A stretch of 15,334 nucleotides of DNA from Lentisphaerota bacterium (GTDB lineage Bacteria; Verrucomicrobiota; Lentisphaeria; Oligosphaerales; Oligosphaeraceae). The DNA lies in the NCBI GenBank assembly GCA_012800565.1, contig JAAZIZ010000414.1, positions 1 to 15,334 on the forward strand, in the 5' to 3' direction. Positions 6,423 through 13,767 of this stretch are shown piece after piece. Both the position numbers and the translations under genes were made by a program. Under the pieces are notes generated by a model. That model did not search any database. It was not told where the DNA came from and saw only the letters and a list, made by a program, of their open reading frames with translations. Numbering within the stretch: position 1 is the first letter of the stretch; each line of letters begins with the position of its first letter.

Positions 6423-8257
6423 TTGCCTCGCTCCAATCGTTTGACCGACTCAATGGCCGCCGGAACCAGCTCGGCCGGCGACAAACCGCCGCCGCTGGCA
6501 AAACGGCTGGCCTCGCAGGAATCCAGAACCGTGCGCAAAGAAGCGTAAAATTCAGGAGGGTAATTGCAATCGGCCAGAATTTGCTCTAAATCATGATAAG
6601 TCACCACCCCGGGCGAAAGCTGAAATTTTTCCTGGAAATAATTCTGCAGAATAACAAATACTGCCTTGGCACTATCCTCGCCTCCGCCCCGCAAAGCTCG
6701 CAAGGCCCGCAGGCATTTTCCTGCTGCCCGGCGGGCGGCCCGGGCCCGCGGATTGGCATGGTGGGCGCGGTACACAGTGGTCAGCGACAGCAAAACCAGC
6801 CATAATCCCGGCGCTGCCGCTAAAACCAGGATAGTCATCGGCTGACTCAGCCAGCGGCGCGGATCGTGGTTGCGAGCCGGCAGCAATTTTTCCACTTCAT
6901 AATTATGCGCAATGCCGGCCTCGGAAAACTCCAATTCTCGCCCCACAGGTGAATCCGCCTGAGTGCCGGAATGACCCTGCGCATCCTGGAGCGTGACCTG
7001 ACGGGCAGCAGTGACCGTAATGGGAATAGGCTGCGAGCGGGCGACCTCATACTTGCCTGTGCCGGTATTGAAGTAGCTGATCTCCAAAGCAGGTATCTCG
7101 GTGACCTCAGGATTGCTGGCCCGCAGAGTGCGCTGGAAGACCTTGTACTCGCCTTTGACGATCCCCGGCTCAGTACCGGAAATCTTGAAATCCCGGGCCA
7201 ACGCCGGCTGGTTCTCCAAAGGCGGCAGCCGTACTGAATCAAGAAAACGCGGACCGCTGAGGGTTATATCCAACAGTATCGGATCACCGACATTGACCGC
7301 TGCAGGCTCAATTCGCGTCTCAATGCTGCAGCTGCCGATAATGCCGCTGAAGTCCGCCGGCTGATTCTCCTGCGGCAGGGGCTTGACCGTCAGGGTCACC
7401 GGTGCCGCAGTCAGGGTCAGACGCCTGGTGCTGCGCGACCCCGTAAGGAAAAAGTCATCAAAGAAAGACTGCCTTCGCCGTCCTCCGCGGCTGGGGCGGT
7501 TGTCTGAGATGGCGCACGTCACGGTAGAATCAGGCAAGGCGAAGACTCCAGCCTGTTTGGGAATCAGAGGATGCTCGAAAGTGAACAAGATAAAATTCTT
7601 CCCCTGCTGAGTGATACTGTTTTGCAGACCAATCAGCTTCACTTCCTGACGATTGCCAACCCGCTGATACTGCCGTTCCTGCCGGCGGTCAATCTCAGGC
7701 AGGTACTCGGGAAATGTGAATTCTGAACGTGTAAAAATGGGCAAATCAAAGAGATAATTGTGGATTTCCCGGTCAATTTTCCAGCGCCAGGTCAGCATAA
7801 CTGCCTCCCCCACATAACACTCCCGCACCGAGGGCACCAGCTCCAAGGTCAGATCGGTGAATTTTTCCGGCTCACTGACCGAGATTTGCACCTCCTGAGT
7901 ACGCAGGTTTGCACCTTCGACTTTGATATTGAGGCTGGGAATGGTCAAAGTCCCCAGTCGGGTCGGAGTCAGGCGGTAGTTGAATAACATAACCGTGCTC
8001 TGAATCCGGCTGGGCCGGCCATTGACAATCGAAACCTGGGTACTCTGGCTGCGCTGCGGAGTCTCAACCTGGACCCGAAAATCAGGCAACGGCGGCAGCT
8101 CCGGCACCGGACATTCTTCCTGGGCTATGACCTTGATCTGAAACAGGAACTGTTCGTTCAGATAGACATCCTGGGACTCAATCCCGATCTGCACCTCCGG
8201 AGCAGAATACAAAGAGCTGAGACAACATAAAAAAATGAGTAAAAAGTACTTGACCAT
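6419..8257 (-). CDS. batD: BatD-like Ig-fold membrane protein
   Basis: With the start chosen here the protein has 612 residues. It has a standard signal peptide (MVKYFLLIFLCCLSSLYSA, 1-19) and a long periplasmic part of beta-rich Ig-like repeats. One TM helix lies at about 474-496, before a basic, helical cytoplasmic tail of about 116 residues. The Arg-rich stretch followed by SFFDDFF is typical of BatD. BatD proteins accompany MoxR and VWA proteins, and their Ig-like region is presumed to bind an envelope client. The start is uncertain. The ATG at 8257 gives a clean signal peptide but has no Shine-Dalgarno site. A GTG at 8329 overlaps the upstream stop as GTGA, with AAGGA only 3 nt away, and would add 24 residues. 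The stop overlaps the batE start by 4 nt. Confidence 0.9.
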   Translation of the reverse strand: MVKYFLLIFLCCLSSLYSAPEVQIGIESQDVYLNEQFLFQIKVIAQEECPVPELPPLPDFRVQVETPQRSQSTQVSIVNGRPSRIQSTVMLFNYRLTPTRLGTLTIPSLNIKVEGANLRTQEVQISVSEPEKFTDLTLELVPSVRECYVGEAVMLTWRWKIDREIHNYLFDLPIFTRSEFTFPEYLPEIDRRQERQYQRVGNRQEVKLIGLQNSITQQGKNFILFTFEHPLIPKQAGVFALPDSTVTCAISDNRPSRGGRRRQSFFDDFFLTGSRSTRRLTLTAAPVTLTVKPLPQENQPADFSGIIGSCSIETRIEPAAVNVGDPILLDITLSGPRFLDSVRLPPLENQPALARDFKISGTEPGIVKGEYKVFQRTLRASNPEVTEIPALEISYFNTGTGKYEVARSQPIPITVTAARQVTLQDAQGHSGTQADSPVGRELEFSEAGIAHNYEVEKLLPARNHDPRRWLSQPMTILVLAAAPGLWLVLLSLTTVYRAHHANPRARAARRAAGKCLRALRALRGGGEDSAKAVFVILQNYFQEKFQLSPGVVTYHDLEQILADCNYPPEFYASLRTVLDSCEASRFASGGGLSPAELVPAAIESVKRLERGK

Positions 8258-8325
8258 AGCAAAATGATTGCGGTTTGCGTGAACTCTGAAGCTACTCCCA
8301 AAAACTGAATGACCCGGCAGGATGA

Positions 8326-10467
8326 TCACCAGTCCTTATCCACCGGTCGCGGCGACTGTGGACGACGAAGCATCCGGTCACGCTTATTCTTGCGCTCGTC
8401 ATCAAGAATTTCCTGGGCATCCTCACTGAGACTGAGCTGCTCATCCTCGTCAGAAGGTTTCTCATCCTGAGGTGAAGTATCATCCTCAGCCGGCTGTTCC
8501 TTATCCTCGCTCTGCTGCTGTTCGTCCTGCTGCTTATCCTCTTCACCGCCTTGTTGCTGCGCGGATTGCTGTTGTTGCCCGGCCTGTTGTTGTTGCTGTT
8601 TTTCCAGTTCCTCTTTGGCCTGGCGCAGACTCTCTGCCGCCTGCTGCTGATTCTGGGCCGCCTCAGCATGCTTTTTATCTTCCAGGGCCTGCTCAGCCGC
8701 CTGCTGTTTTTCCTTAGCCTGCTCAAGGTGCTTCTGCACCGGATCGTCAGGATTTTCCTGCCGCTGTTCGGCCAGCTTTCCGGTCTCCTGGCTGATCTGT
8801 TGCTGCTCCTGCTGCAGACGTTCATTCGTCTCTGGCGATTTATCCTGCTTCTGCGCCGCCTGGCTGGAATTGCCGGCAGATTGTTCCTGCCGGTCCGCCA
8901 GCTCCTGCAGCTTTTCCGCCTGTTCCTGCATCTGTTTTGCCTGCTCCTGCTGCTGTTTTGCCTGCTCCTTGAGCGTATTAAGCAACTTTTTCAGCAACAG
9001 GCGGGCCACCTTAAGATTATTTTCCGCCGCCGGGAAAGACGGCTGCAAGCGCAAGGCCTCCTGGTAATTGAGAATGCTCTTTTCACAAGCTTCAATGGAT
9101 TTACCTAAATCACTGTCCTCCTGACGACGGCACTCCCGATATTGGGCATTGCCTAAAGCCAGCAGGCAGCGGGAGGCAAAATGCAAGTCCGGGGGCTGCA
9201 ATGCCCGGGCCGCCGCCGCTGCTTTATTGAACAGCGGCATAGCCTGCCCATAATCCTCCTGCAGAAAATATACCAGCCCTTCATTATAAGCCAGATACGG
9301 GGACTCCGGCTCTTTCAGGCCGGCTTGCCTGTAGAGATTCAGTGCCTGCTCATACTGCTCCGCCACCAGAGCCTCATTGCCGCGACGCAGCAGCTTCTCC
9401 GCTGAATCGGCCTGGCTGAACAAAGGCAACAGCAACAGCAGCAGAGAAACGGTCCGTTGCACCCGGCGACGATCGCTGAGCATGGCCAGCGCAGCCAGGC
9501 AGAGCAAAGCCAGAAGCAGGAACAACTGGAACTTCTCCTCATAGCGCTCCATGCTCTGAGACTCTATCTCACGCTTGGCAGCTGAAGCAATCAAATTCAG
9601 ATAAACCTTGTCCAAGTCGATATTCCCGGTCGAGACCGGCAAATACCGCCCTCCCGGCGTAGCATTGACCATCGCCCGCAGGGTATCGGAATCCAGGCGC
9701 GAGCGCACTACCTCACCTTGATATTTCAGCACATCACGCCTGCCGTCTTCGTCGGATATAACTATCGGAGTACCGGACTCATCACCTAGACCAACCGCGA
9801 TCAGGCGAATGCCAGACTCACCTATCGCTTTCGCTGCCTCCAGAGGGAAACTCTCATGATCCTCACCATCAGTAATCAGGACAATATCCTTGTATTGACG
9901 GTCCTGCTGGTCAAAAACGTCATTGGCAGCCTTGCGCAGGGCATCACCAATCAGAGTTCCACCGCGAGATACACTGTCGGTGCTGACATCAGAAAGCATC
10001 ATCCGGAAAAATCCGTAATCCTGGGTCAGCGGACAGCGCACTACCGCATTACCGGCAAAAACCACCAGGGCGACTCTATCCCCCTGCAGCACCTGCAGGC
10101 AGTCATCAATGGCCAGCTTGGCCCGCTCCAGACGATTCGGCTGCAAATCGTCGGCCAGCATGCTCCTGGACACATCAAGCAAAAACAGCACATCGCGGCC
10201 TTCGCGCCTGATAGTCTGCTGAATCTGATTCCAAGCCGGGCGGGCCAGCGCCAGAATAATGAACAGCATTGCCAGAAGCAGCAGCAGCGAGCACAGAAAA
10301 CGCCGCCCGGGGCTGACGCTGGCGGTCAGCTTCGGCAGCATCGCCGTCCCCAGAAAAAGCCGCAATGCCTGGCGGCGCCGGTAAGCCGCATAGAGCAGCA
10401 GTCCGGCGAACACCGGCAGCAGCCAGAGTAATTGCAGGCGATGCAGACCATACCAGGTCCCGTTCAT
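8326..10467 (-). CDS. batB: BatB-BatC fusion (VWA + TPR + Gln-rich tail)
   Basis: This 713-residue protein fuses two Bat components. The BatB half has TM helices at about 11-29 and 57-75, a VWA domain from about 92, and a third helix at about 314-331. The MIDAS residues are intact: DxSxS at D98/S100/S102, Thr171 and Asp200. A second hydrophobic stretch (about 339-351) ends in SQADS and looks like a signal peptide, as if BatC kept its own. The BatC half has TPR-like repeats (about 354-485), a Gln-rich coiled coil (about 495-635), an acidic stretch (641-690) and a basic end finishing in KDW, a common BatC ending. Function in the family: VWA partner of MoxR plus periplasmic scaffold. The ATG overlaps the batA stop (ATGA) and has AGGAGGA just upstream. 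Whether the fusion is cleaved is unknown. Confidence 0.93.
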   Translation of the reverse strand: MNGTWYGLHRLQLLWLLPVFAGLLLYAAYRRRQALRLFLGTAMLPKLTASVSPGRRFLCSLLLLLAMLFIILALARPAWNQIQQTIRREGRDVLFLLDVSRSMLADDLQPNRLERAKLAIDDCLQVLQGDRVALVVFAGNAVVRCPLTQDYGFFRMMLSDVSTDSVSRGGTLIGDALRKAANDVFDQQDRQYKDIVLITDGEDHESFPLEAAKAIGESGIRLIAVGLGDESGTPIVISDEDGRRDVLKYQGEVVRSRLDSDTLRAMVNATPGGRYLPVSTGNIDLDKVYLNLIASAAKREIESQSMERYEEKFQLFLLLALLCLAALAMLSDRRRVQRTVSLLLLLLPLFSQADSAEKLLRRGNEALVAEQYEQALNLYRQAGLKEPESPYLAYNEGLVYFLQEDYGQAMPLFNKAAAAARALQPPDLHFASRCLLALGNAQYRECRRQEDSDLGKSIEACEKSILNYQEALRLQPSFPAAENNLKVARLLLKKLLNTLKEQAKQQQEQAKQMQEQAEKLQELADRQEQSAGNSSQAAQKQDKSPETNERLQQEQQQISQETGKLAEQRQENPDDPVQKHLEQAKEKQQAAEQALEDKKHAEAAQNQQQAAESLRQAKEELEKQQQQQAGQQQQSAQQQGGEEDKQQDEQQQSEDKEQPAEDDTSPQDEKPSDEDEQLSLSEDAQEILDDERKNKRDRMLRRPQSPRPVDKDW
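8884..8967 (-). repeat. Four tandem heptads in the BatC half
   Basis: Residues 501-528 of the fusion protein read as four successive heptads: EQAKQQQ, EQAKQMQ, EQAEKLQ, ELADRQE. The DNA repeats imperfectly with a 21-nt period. The pattern fits a coiled coil that continues the helices after the TPRs. It is a coding repeat, not a mobile or CRISPR repeat. Confidence 0.8.
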
Positions 10468-11534
10468 GGTATCCTCCTGAACAGGGTTGAATCCAGCAGC
10501 AGATGCAGACCCAGGAACAGCAGCGCCAGCAGTGCCACCGGTACGAACAACTCCTTGTAATCGACGAAGCGGACCGACTCCACTTCACTGCGTTCCAGAC
10601 GGTCGATTTCCTGATAGATGGCTATCAGACTCTTGGAATCGCTGGCCAGGCGAAAAATTCCGCCGGTTTTTTCGGCCAGACTCTCCAGTTCACTGGTGTC
10701 GAACCGTTGCAGCCGCCCGGGAATCTTGAAACTTCCCAGCAAGGTATTGATGACCCCGACGCCCTCCCCGCCGCTTACACCAATGGCATATACCTTGATG
10801 CCCCAGTTTTTGGCCAGTTCCGCCGCCTCGGCAATACTGCGCCGGCCGCAGTTATTCTCACCATCAGTCAACAAAATTATGATTTTGCTCTTGATCTGAT
10901 AGGCGCCCGGGTCCTTGCGCGTCTGCATGGCCAGCGTCTCCTCCGCAGTCTTCAGCCGCGCGGCCGCCAGCGCCAGCGCATCGCCAATGGCCGTGCCGTC
11001 CTCGTTGCGCCTATTGACCAGCTGCACCGACTCCAGAAACGGCCGCAGTGCAGCATGGCTGAGGGTCAGCGGGCAAATAGTGTCAGGGTAGCGGGCAAAA
11101 GTAATCATGCCAATCAAGTCGTTGCTGCGACCGCGTAAATTCTTTTCCGAATCCCCGAACACAAAGCTGGCAAAAACTTTCTTCACAGCTTCCAGACGGT
11201 TCATACGCTGGTTCTCATACTCCATTTCCTGCCTCATCGAAGTGGATTTATCAATGACCATCTCAATGGCCACCCCCTGACTGGCATCATGAACCTGTTC
11301 CCGCCCGGCCTGCGGACGGGCCAAAGCCAGACAGAGACAACACCAGCACAACAGCAGGCACCCATTCGGCAGCCAGGCCAGGCGCAAGTGCCAGGAGCGC
11401 GCAGTCTGACGCACCTGCTGGAGACTGGAAAAGCCTACCGCAGCCCGGCGTTGCCGCCGCCACCGACGCCAGAACCACAGCAGCGGAGGCAGCAGCAGCA
11501 ACAGCAATGAATATGGTGTCTCAAAACGAAACAT
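10464..11534 (-). CDS. batA: BatA-like VWA membrane protein
   Basis: This 356-residue protein has the BatA layout. A short N-terminal segment with a helix (MFRFETPYSLLLLL onward, to about 21) is followed by a second helix (about 54-72), a VWA domain and a C-terminal helix (about 328-347). The MIDAS set is complete: D95/S97/S99, Thr181 in EDGTAIGDA, and Asp224 in LLTDGENN. The VWA domain should sit in the periplasm between helices 2 and 3 or face the cytosol depending on topology, which I cannot fix from sequence. The ATG at 11534 is chosen because the family begins at this FETP-type motif. An in-frame TTG at 11570 would add 12 residues without a ribosome-binding site, though the ATG also lacks a good one. 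The stop overlaps batB by 4 nt. Confidence 0.93.
   Translation of the reverse strand: MFRFETPYSLLLLLLPPLLWFWRRWRRQRRAAVGFSSLQQVRQTARSWHLRLAWLPNGCLLLCWCCLCLALARPQAGREQVHDASQGVAIEMVIDKSTSMRQEMEYENQRMNRLEAVKKVFASFVFGDSEKNLRGRSNDLIGMITFARYPDTICPLTLSHAALRPFLESVQLVNRRNEDGTAIGDALALAAARLKTAEETLAMQTRKDPGAYQIKSKIIILLTDGENNCGRRSIAEAAELAKNWGIKVYAIGVSGGEGVGVINTLLGSFKIPGRLQRFDTSELESLAEKTGGIFRLASDSKSLIAIYQEIDRLERSEVESVRFVDYKELFVPVALLALLFLGLHLLLDSTLFRRIP
10472..10478 (-). promoter_or_regulatory. Strong Shine-Dalgarno site of batB/C inside batA
   Basis: Read on the minus strand this is AGGAGGA, 4 nt before the ATG at 10467, within the last codons of batA. With the ATGA overlap it suggests coupled but efficient initiation. 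Confidence 0.75.
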
Positions 11535-11571
11535 GGTCTTGGTCAGCAGAAAATCAGTATCATTCAACAAA

Positions 11572-11589
11572 CAACTGAAAATGCAGTTG
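11572..11589 (-). other. Hairpin between the lipoprotein gene and batA
   Basis: On the minus strand CAACTG, loop CATTTT and CAGTTG form a perfect 6-bp stem followed by TTTGTTG. It lies in the 66-nt gap before batA. The stem is short and not very GC-rich, so it could be a weak attenuator, an RNA processing site or chance. Confidence 0.3.
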
Positions 11590-11600
11590 CAGCAAGCAAT

Positions 11601-12608
11601 TTATTCCTGCATAGTCTGGCTGATGAAAGTCTTGCAGGCAGAAAAAGTATTCTGAATCTCCTGCTCAGCCGGCAAGTATGCCGCAAACTTGACTAAATCA
11701 CAGTGGATCAGAAAATTCTGCAGCAGCTGCTTGTGCTCCTGGATAAGCGAATCAGCAACCGCCAAGTCCGCCAGGAATTCCTCAGTGGTCTGCTCCGGCG
11801 CCCGCAAACAAAAACGCCCCTCAATGTAAGTGCGCAAAATTCCGGAAATGCGGTTATAGAACAATTTGATCTGCTGCTTTTTCAGCAGGTCTTCGTCTAT
11901 CAGGGCCTGCAAGGCCTGCAGTGCCGTGATATGCGGCGGAATTACCGGCACAGCCTCCTGCTGTCCTCGCCGCCGGCGCCAATACAGCAGCACCAGCCCT
12001 GCAACCAGCAGCAACGCCGCGACAGTATACAGCCACACCAGGCTCCGCGGCTCCGGGCCCAAACTCTGCTGCGGTTCCATGCCGGCTTCAACATCAATAT
12101 CCAGTTTCTCCCAGAAATCCGGCGGCGGCAGCAGCACTTCCAGGTCGAAAGGTTCAGTCTCCAGTTCGTATTTGCGCCCCTCACCGCCGCACTCCTGAAA
12201 AATCACCTTCTGCGCCGGAATCTGGTACTTTTCCGACAACATCGGTTCCAGGACATAAGTCCGGCAATAGAGCATTTTCTGCTTCTCATTCAAGCGCGGC
12301 GGCGCAGTATGGTAATCAACAATCGCAAACGGTTCCAGACCACTGCCGAATTTGGGGAATTCGCACGTATAGCCCTCTTCTGCCTCCGCAGCCAAAGTCA
12401 CCGTGAAATTCTCGGTGATATCAATCTTTTCCTTATCCACCAAAATCCGGAAAGCAAACGGGCCGCGCACCACCTCGGCCTTGAGCAGCGGCGACTGGCC
12501 ATCAATTGCTGCCACCGCAGGAGCAGACTTGTCATCCTGCCGGCAGGAAGACAGCAGCACCAGGCTGCAACAGAAGCTTAAGAGTATTAGTTGTCGGTAG
12601 TTGTACAT
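11601..12608 (-). CDS. Lipoprotein with TM helix and DUF4381-like tail
   Basis: With the start at 12608 the protein has 335 residues. The N terminus is a lipoprotein signal (LLSSC lipobox, Cys22). A periplasmic part of about 165 residues follows, predicted to be a beta-rich BatD-like fold from its alternating pattern. One TM helix (about 190-210) precedes RRRR and a helical cytoplasmic domain (about 225-330) containing LFYNRISGILRTYIEGRF and TTEEFL. This tail resembles DUF4381 and the BatD C terminus. In many MoxR/VWA operons a DUF4381 gene sits between the DUF58 gene and the first VWA gene. That is close to its place here, so I infer it fills that role. The reading frame is open upstream to 12719, but the 12608 ATG is chosen for its signal peptide; no Shine-Dalgarno site is visible for it. 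It starts 37 nt after the preceding stop. Confidence 0.75.
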   Translation of the reverse strand: MYNYRQLILLSFCCSLVLLSSCRQDDKSAPAVAAIDGQSPLLKAEVVRGPFAFRILVDKEKIDITENFTVTLAAEAEEGYTCEFPKFGSGLEPFAIVDYHTAPPRLNEKQKMLYCRTYVLEPMLSEKYQIPAQKVIFQECGGEGRKYELETEPFDLEVLLPPPDFWEKLDIDVEAGMEPQQSLGPEPRSLVWLYTVAALLLVAGLVLLYWRRRRGQQEAVPVIPPHITALQALQALIDEDLLKKQQIKLFYNRISGILRTYIEGRFCLRAPEQTTEEFLADLAVADSLIQEHKQLLQNFLIHCDLVKFAAYLPAEQEIQNTFSACKTFISQTMQE

Positions 12609-12645
12609 TTTGCGCTGTGCTTGTGCAAGCAGCCCTTCGCAGAAA

Positions 12646-13734
12646 TTACGGTTCGCCGGCTGAGGCTTCCGGCACTTCCGGAATACGGGCTGTATGATAC
12701 ACCACGTCGTATTTGTCAATCAAGGAAGCAATTAACTGCTGCTGGCTCTCCTGAAGCTTCTGCTGGAAGAGTGTCTGCCGGATTTGTTCCCGGACTTCGC
12801 CGAACGGCTTGGCAGCCCCGTCTTCCTGCTGGAACTCAGCAGGATGCTTCTCGTAATAAAACTGCATCTCAGCCTCGCTTACTGCCGGCTGAGGCAGGGT
12901 GTTCAACAAGCCCTGTTCCAGATAACGACGCTCGGACAGACGCAGAAAAGACTGAAATTGCGGCTGCTCATGCAGCTTGCGCTCCCGCGCTTCACGGTAA
13001 AGAAGCTCACCGACAATAAACTGCTGAAACTGAGAGGCAAAATTTTTCGGGTCATTCAGTCTCTGCAGCATTGCCTGGCGGCGTTTATTTCTTTCGCTGC
13101 TGTCGCTGCCCGGCGGCAGCATCCCCAAGGTGGCTTCGACCTGACGTTCCAACGACCGCTCATAGTCCGCACGGGTAATCTTCCAGGCACCGATTTCAGC
13201 CAGAACCTCCGGCGCACCTGCAGCGCTGCTGCCGTCTGCAGTCACATCCGTGCGCTGGCGTATATCCCGGCGCAAAGCTGCGAATTGCCCGAGCTGTTCC
13301 AGGCACTCCTGGGTCCGGCGGGCAATCTCCGGCTCCAGAATCTCAACCTGGCACAGTGCCTGCGAACGGGCATAACTGGCAATGGCTTCAGAATACAGGC
13401 GCCCATCCTGCTGTACCATCCCTATCCGATACCAGAGTTTGGCCGCTTTTTCAGCATCCGGGCGGGTCAGCGCCAAGTACTGCTGCCAGACTGCCACCGC
13501 CTCATGCGGTAAATCCAGATTCTCCAGCTTCTGGGCCAACTCCAGAGTCTGTTCGGCACTAAGGGCCGCACCTGGCTGTTCCCCGGAACGCTTCAGCACC
13601 GCAACCGCATACAACAGCACTGACTGCGAACATAATAACAGCAGCAGTAGAAAAATCAGCCCATTGTTACTGCCCTTGGACTTTTTTTGTCCTTTCAAGG
13701 GCACATCGCTCAAATCGAATTGCAAATCAGCCAT
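12646..13734 (-). CDS. TPR and SurA/PpiC-like protein lacking the PPIase domain
   Basis: This 362-residue protein has a short basic cytosolic N terminus and one TM helix (about 25-47). A TPR-like helical region (about 60-150) and a segment resembling the N-terminal chaperone part of SurA/PpiC proteins (about 177-280) follow. The second part begins with EIGAWKITRADYE, a pattern typical of that family. The family continues VSEAEMQFYYEKHPAEF, and then a parvulin PPIase domain of about 90 residues would normally follow. Here only nine residues separate F301 from PFGEVREQIRQ (310-320), which is the usual sequence after the parvulin domain. It is therefore probably a chaperone-like protein with no isomerase activity, facing the periplasm. 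It lies between the DUF58 gene (33 nt away) and the lipoprotein gene. GAGGTGA lies just before the ATG. The SurA/PpiC relation rests on motif recognition and is of moderate certainty. Confidence 0.72.
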   Translation of the reverse strand: MADLQFDLSDVPLKGQKKSKGSNNGLIFLLLLLLCSQSVLLYAVAVLKRSGEQPGAALSAEQTLELAQKLENLDLPHEAVAVWQQYLALTRPDAEKAAKLWYRIGMVQQDGRLYSEAIASYARSQALCQVEILEPEIARRTQECLEQLGQFAALRRDIRQRTDVTADGSSAAGAPEVLAEIGAWKITRADYERSLERQVEATLGMLPPGSDSSERNKRRQAMLQRLNDPKNFASQFQQFIVGELLYREARERKLHEQPQFQSFLRLSERRYLEQGLLNTLPQPAVSEAEMQFYYEKHPAEFQQEDGAAKPFGEVREQIRQTLFQQKLQESQQQLIASLIDKYDVVYHTARIPEVPEASAGEP

Positions 13735-13737
13735 CAG

Positions 13738-13744
13738 TCACCTC
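13738..13744 (-). promoter_or_regulatory. Strong Shine-Dalgarno site of the SurA/PpiC-like gene
   Basis: Read on the minus strand this is GAGGTGA, 3 nt before the ATG at 13734, a long match to the 3' end of 16S rRNA. It supports the start and suggests good translation within the operon. Confidence 0.65.
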
Positions 13745-13767
13745 TTGCCCACAATTCTCCGGCGCGG

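Noticed and set aside
8884..8967. A CRISPR-like array of 21-nt repeats
   Set aside because: The repeats are imperfect, contiguous without spacers, and encode coiled-coil heptads in frame.
8551..9108. A 185-residue plus-strand reading frame rich in Leu
   Set aside because: It is the antisense shadow of the CAG/GAG-rich Gln/Glu repeats in the BatB-BatC gene, whose complement reads CTG/CTC (Leu). It has no ribosome-binding site.
11703..12581. A 292-residue plus-strand reading frame
   Set aside because: Antisense to the lipoprotein gene. The composition (Gln-, Arg- and Pro-rich, no domain) is that of a shadow frame, while the minus-strand product has a lipobox, TM helix and family motifs.
12609..12719. 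N-terminal extension of the lipoprotein gene to 12719
   Set aside because: It would overlap the preceding gene by 74 nt and bury the lipoprotein signal behind 37 residues. The ATG at 12608 gives a proper signal and lipobox.
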